A DNA stretch of 64,000 nt, taken from positions 40,317-104,316 of the forward strand of contig NW_006766898.1 in NCBI RefSeq assembly GCF_000275845.1, given 5' to 3'. Within the stretch, counting starts at the first letter, position 1; every line of letters begins with the position of its first letter. Shown here in pieces: positions 59,478 through 64,000 of the stretch. The DNA comes from Dichomitus squalens LYAD-421 SS1 (lineage: Eukaryota > Basidiomycota > Agaricomycetes > Polyporales > Polyporaceae). The translations under genes and the position numbers were made by a program. The notes under the pieces are model-generated. The model did no database searches, had not been told where the DNA came from, and saw only the letters and a list, made by a program, of their open reading frames with translations.

Positions 59478-60915
59478 ATGGTCCTCACCTCTGCCAACTC
59501 GAGTCGCAGACCTTCACCACTGCGCCCTAATTCCTACGACCCCCTCACGCCGATGGACGACGAAGTGCATCCCGTCATCCACGAAGGCCGCGTTGCAGTC
59601 ATCACCGGTGCCGGCAGTGGCATCGGGCGTGCGGCCGCAATAGAGCTCGCAAAGTGAGACCTTCGCCGATCTCTGCACTTGACCGATATACTCACTCTGT
59701 GCAGGATCGGGCTCAAGATCGCTATTGCAGACGTAGACGAGCAGGGCCTGAATGGGACCGCGAAGGAGGTCGCGCAGATCGTCGGCCAGCAAAACCTCAT
59801 CGCGCTCCCGACGGACGTGACCAAGTTGGAGCAGGTCGAGCGGCTGCGCGATAGAGTGTACGAGGCGTGGGGCGAGGTGAGCTAGCTCGCTTCTAGCTCT
59901 CTGACCGCGCACCAGTCGTTTCGTCACTTCCCTTCCCTTTCCCTACCCATCATTTCTGTGATGTCGCGTTCCATCCACGGGCGAGGGTAGAAGGGGCGGT
60001 ATGCGGCGAGCGGCGATAACCTCACACGGCTCTCGTGCAGGTTGGTGTGCTCATGAACAATGCCGCCGTCTCGGCGAAGGGCACGTCGTGGGACGGCCTC
60101 GAGAACTGGCACAAGGTCTTCGATGTGAACCTGTTTGGGTGCGTGCCTGGACAACTTCCTCCGCCTTCGGGCAATGACCTGACACTTACGGTTTTGACTC
60201 TCCACGCGGGTTTTAGCGTACTGAATGTCCAGCACACGTTCGTACCGAGCATGCTGCACCAAGAGAACCCGGCAGTGATCATCAACACGGGGTCTAAGCA
60301 AGGCATCACAAACCCGCCGTAAGCCGTATTTCTGGATCCTTGATTATACCCACGCTGATCGTCGTGGATACAACAGCGGAAACCCCGCGTACAACGCCAC
60401 CAAGGCCGCTGTCAAATCTCTGACCGAGAGTCTCGCCCACGAGCTCCGAGAAACGACGAAGGCTAACCTTACGGCCCATCTGCTCATGCGCGTTACCCTT
60501 TTACACTCCCTAATCGCGAACACTGGGCTGATAGTGCTATCTTATAGCCCCGGATGGACGTGGACTGGAATGACCGGAGCCAACTCCGGCAAGGAGAAGC
60601 CCCCGGGCGCGTGGACCGCGCAGGAGACCGTGCTTTACATGGTACGTCCCTTCCAGTCCTTCGCGCTTCCCCGCGCGGCACGTCAGGCATGAGCGTATTT
60701 ATATCCGTCCACATCCGCAGCTCGACAAGGTTCGACAAGGCAAGTTCTACATCCTGTGCCCCGACAACGAGACGCGCCGCGAGGTCGACCAGCTGCGGAT
60801 CATGTGGGGCGCGGGCGACGTCGCCGAGGGCCGTCCAGCGCTCTCCCGCTGGCACCGCGATTACAAGGCGCTCTTCGAGGAGTACATCCGCGACGGGCTC
60901 GCCCAGCTCGACTAG
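59478..60915 (+). CDS. short-chain dehydrogenase/reductase
   Basis: Multi-exon Rossmann-fold SDR of roughly 300 residues. The ATG at 59478 gives MVLTSANSSRRPSP, a 35-residue Ser/Pro leader without a signal peptide. Then come the cofactor motif TGAGSGIG (43-50), ADVDEQGLNG, a PTDVTK acidic turn, the NNAA motif in VLMNNAAVSAKG, the serine strand IINTGSKQG, the catalytic YNATK (Tyr and Lys), and PGWTWTGMTG. The C-terminus reads LCPDNETRREVDQLRIMWG to a stop at 60915. It should be an active NAD(P)-dependent oxidoreductase of the classical type. The Asp in ADVDE after the second strand favours NAD over NADP. The substrate is unknown. A consensus TATA box lies 88 bp upstream. Confidence 0.88.
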
Positions 60916-61343
60916 GCGCAAAGGGTGCTGCGGAGGAGATGGTTGTATACGCGCGGGCATGTGGGGAGAGCTCGAAGGTCTTGAAAAGTGGAATCCGATA
61001 GATGTACAACATGTTCCTGCATAGGAGGGTGGATCGTAGTGCTTTGCTTTGTTGATGTACTTGCTGTCTCACCAAACAATTGTCAAACACTCGAGTAGTG
61101 GCTTGGCTTTAGCGCTTCTCGTATATCACGCTCTGTTTGGCACGTAATGGAGGTCGTACGGAGAGCATGCAGGCTGCTATTACAAGGTGTGAACCGACCC
61201 AATGATACGCTCTTATTCTGAACGCTGTGTGTCTTGGCCTGATGGCTAGGCGAACGTCAACAGCAGCCGACTGCTACAAGCACTGAAGTCCTGATGGCTA
61301 ACCTCCCCCACCGCCACTCATTCACTGACAGCTATCCTGACAG
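60916..61343. other. convergent 3' region
   Basis: About 430 bp between the convergent SDR and permease genes. No gene recognised. Confidence 0.5.
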
Positions 61344-63539
61344 TTATCCTACGGCAGCTGCTGAGCTTTCGCAGTGCACAGAGCTGTTCAATAATGAGAT
61401 GATATTGTCCTTACCTCGTGTCGCATCAATGTTTGGTAGCGGCCCAACGAACCACTTCCTCGCCGACAGGACCCAAGAGCTCGCAGCGAAAATGAAGACC
61501 GCCAGCACGATGACCGACGCATAATCTGATAGGGTGGCGCTGAGTTCGATGCTGCACTATGGACGAATTAGGACCCGACTTACTCATTTCCACTGCATTC
61601 GTCGTCTGACTTGCAGGGAAGCAAAGGAGGACCACAACGAAGCTGACCCACGCGACCGCGATGGTGCCTATCGGCATGAACCATCGTCCGAGAGCGAACG
61701 GCCCTGGGACGAGCTTATCCCGGCCTGAAGTTATCCTCAGGAAGATTGGCGCTGCGTACGACGTGTACAGTCCTATCACGGATGCTCTGGAGTGACGAAT
61801 ATTGAGACGACGGCTCCTTAAATCACCACGCGAGGATGCAAGAACGACAGACGTACCCAGCAAGAGAAGAGAACGCAGTGGCAGAGAACCCGAGCAACCC
61901 GCAGAACGCCGACAGGACGACCACCAACCAAACGGCGTTGACCGGAGTTTGAGTGTGCGGGTTCATCCTTTTCCACCATCGCGATCCAGGAAGCGCGTTG
62001 TCCCGTGCGAAGGCGAACACGACGCGCGATGCGTCCACGCCTTGTGCCGCGCCGCATAGAAACTATACCCCAATTAGTCACGCAGTCTACATCTCACTGG
62101 CACCACATGATCAAAGACGCGCCTGTGAGGCAAGAGTGAAGCTCCACACCGCAAGCATCCCCCGTTTTCCCAGGACGTCCAAGAGTATCTGGCCCATCGG
62201 GAGCGCGAGCTTCGTCTCGAGGAGCGCGGGCACTGACGCCAGCGCGAACGACGCGCAGATGAGGTATATCCAACCCAGTCCTCCGACTGCCGCGACGGAG
62301 GCAAGGATCGCAATGGGTGCTGTGCGTGCTGCGCCTGAGATCTCTTCGGATATATGCGCCGCGGAGTCATCTGCGCAAAAAGAGCCCAATGAGCTTGATT
62401 CTCGCATCACGACTAGGGCGAATTGCTGGCACTTACAGCCTGTTAAGGACCACATGGGAGCGGCGAAAGAGAGGAGGAAGGCCCAGCCATCTGTCTCCAG
62501 TTGAGTACGAATCTGCAGAGATAAATCAAATGGACCATACTGTTCTTCCAGCCTGTGTTATTCTCGAACAACCCAAAGGCGGTCTCTGTAGACACCTTGT
62601 TGTCTCCTGAGCAGACGAGCAAGGCTATGATAGCTCCGATAGTTGCGGCCACTGACATGTATCGTTGATTGGTTATTCTCAGAACCGCGAGGGACTTTAT
62701 GCTGCACTTACTAGTCAGAAAGCCGTAAAATAAGTTCAGTCTTGCGAGTATGCGAGTTGCCGAAGAACATATGAAGCCGTGGATCACCAAGATGGCGAGG
62801 AGGATCCCATAGGTTGGCCCTGCACCCAGAGTGACGGAGCCATCCGTACCCACAGCCACAGCGGTTGTGATCATCTGTGCTCTGCCTCTCTGTCAACACA
62901 TTATATTTTCCACGCAAGCCGAACTACGTACACTGTGTAGTCAATCGAACACACAAGGGTGACCTGGCCGGTGACGTTCGCCCATCCGGTAATCCAGCTA
63001 GCTAAGGCTGAGTACCGTTCGGGTGCCAACTTTGCTGAGAAGTAGTACAATCCGGCACTGGTGCTGCCGCAGGGGAGAATCAGAGTCTGTATGTGCGCTT
63101 CATCTGCTAATGACTTACGGCATTGAAGACGCCAGCTCGGCCATTGATGCCGCGACGCACATGATGAACATGCACGGAATGAACCAGCCCCAGACCATGC
63201 CTACGTGGCCTCCTAAGAACGACAGAATTGGTGACTTAGTCTATCGCCACATGGAATCATGAAGCGGTGATCACACCTGAAGGGAGTCCAAAGGAAAGAG
63301 TGGAACTAACGCCTCCATTGACGGCCATGATGGAAAAGGCAAAGGCGATGGTTTCGAGCAGCTATGCAAGGTCAATAGAAGCATGGAGGCCGTATAAAAT
63401 GACTGACCGAAAATTCCCGCTTGAATTCGCCCTTGTATCCTAGCTCTGCCAAACGGATGTCGTCTGAATCGATGACCTGAACGACAATCTCCTTCACCTC
63501 GGATTTGTCCAGCTTCTCGATCGAAGGTGCAGGAGCCAT
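61344..63539 (-). CDS. amino-acid/GABA permease (APC superfamily, Uga4-like)
   Basis: Many-exon transporter with about 12 membrane spans. The ATG at 63539 begins MAPAPSIEKLDKSEVKEI, with IRLAELGYKGEFKREFS as the conserved cytosolic lead-in. Later exons read LETIAFAFSIMAVNGG, then a GGHVGMVWGWFIPCMFIMC segment, MAELASSMP, TSAGLYYFSAKLAP, GWANVTGQV, AHISEEISGAARTAPIAI, SRVVFAFARDNALPGSRWW and PVNAVWLVVVLSAFCGLLG. The SEE(I)xxA motif is typical of the GABA/choline permease group. The last exon joins by CAG|ATTATG and ends at 61344. It probably imports GABA or other amino acids at the plasma or vacuolar membrane; specificity is inferred only from family. Confidence 0.85.
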
Positions 63540-63576
63540 GATGTTGGCAGGACAAGAACTCCTCGAAGCTCTCCGC

Positions 63577-64000
63577 TCAGATTGGGCGGCCACTGCTGAG
63601 CGGGAGTCGTGGGATCACAGGGCGGTCACCTGCTATCAAGATAGCGAGGGAAACGTCTTGTGCTGGCGTTGATTTGTTTGGGGAATCGGTGTCCATGATA
63701 CCTATGGGCCCCACGGGAAGGTGCCCCGGAGGTACATGCACTAGGAGCTCCGCATTGTTCAGCACATTTGCTAGATGACACAGCAGCGCGTAGTACAGTT
63801 TAGTGCACTTATCCACGAGACGCTGCCTCCAAGCAGCTGAGCATAGTGGAACGATGACTCCTCAGTCAGTCGTGAGAGAGGTCAATAGATTGTGCATACG
63901 AACAGATGGGATGGTGGGAGAAGAACAATTGCGTACAGTCCATGCGACGCATGATCTTCGAGCGCTCTTCCTTCCCCATTGGGGCTGCAGCCGCCACGCG
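63577..64000 (-). CDS. partial hypothetical gene at right edge
   Basis: The C-terminal part of a gene may continue past the window. Reading minus, GKEERSKIMRRMD precedes a GTACGC donor near 63940. An acceptor near 63833 then leads in frame into AWRQRLVDKCTKLYYALLCH, with NVLNNAELLVHVPPGHLPVG and a polar tail ending GRPI, stop at 63577. The stop is only 37 bp from the permease start, which is tight. Family not recognised. It might instead be permease promoter DNA with a chance open frame. Confidence 0.3.

Noticed and set aside
1..64000. CRISPR arrays, bacterial operons or riboswitches
   Set aside because: The sequence is plainly intron-rich fungal nuclear DNA and no regularly spaced direct repeats were seen.

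Overview
The window looks like nuclear DNA of a filamentous basidiomycete, probably an Agaricomycete wood or litter fungus. Genes are split by many 47-100 bp GT-AG introns, and intergenic spaces are short. The gene families are typical of mushroom-forming fungi: secreted type-B carboxylesterases, GH20 hexosaminidases, an HET-domain protein, Ran1-like kinases, F-box/LRR proteins and a giant DUF3712 protein. All names come from reading translated motifs; no database search was possible. Exon boundaries are inferred from reading frame and splice consensus.

Left part (1-17.0 kb). A gene-free left edge carries a tRNA-like relic. Next is a giant minus-strand gene (1475-10066) for a single-pass membrane protein made of three tandem DUF3712/LEA2-like super-repeats, related to the yeast vacuolar Tag1 family. 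A plus-strand WDR7/rabconnectin-3-beta-like WD40 gene follows.

Mirror-image block (18.3-34.6 kb). A Ran1-like kinase on plus and a carboxylesterase on minus are matched by a second carboxylesterase on plus and a second kinase on minus. The two kinases share motif spacing residue for residue and have the same intron at the same codon and phase. I read this as an old, diverged inverted duplication. An HET gene sits only in the left arm. The nearly gene-free centre holds a decayed third esterase copy, a 214-bp imperfect palindrome and a tRNA-Ser-like relic.

Accessory block (34.6-44.8 kb). This holds a 656-bp non-autonomous hAT-like element with terminal inverted repeats and an exact 8-bp target-site duplication, an F-box/LRR gene, and two GH20 hexosaminidase genes in the same orientation with a small conserved gene on the opposite strand between them.

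Housekeeping block (45.9-64 kb). It contains an epsin, a small hypothetical gene, a serine-rich double-membrane-span protein, RNA polymerase III subunit RPC9 head-to-head with CCR4-NOT subunit NOT2, a second F-box/LRR gene that appears broken by a nonsense codon at a conserved Trp, a short-chain dehydrogenase, a GABA/amino-acid permease and a partial gene at the right edge. The secreted esterases and chitin-degrading hexosaminidases fit extracellular nutrition or cell-wall turnover. The HET, F-box and kinase paralogues are the sort of gene that turns over quickly in mushroom genomes.
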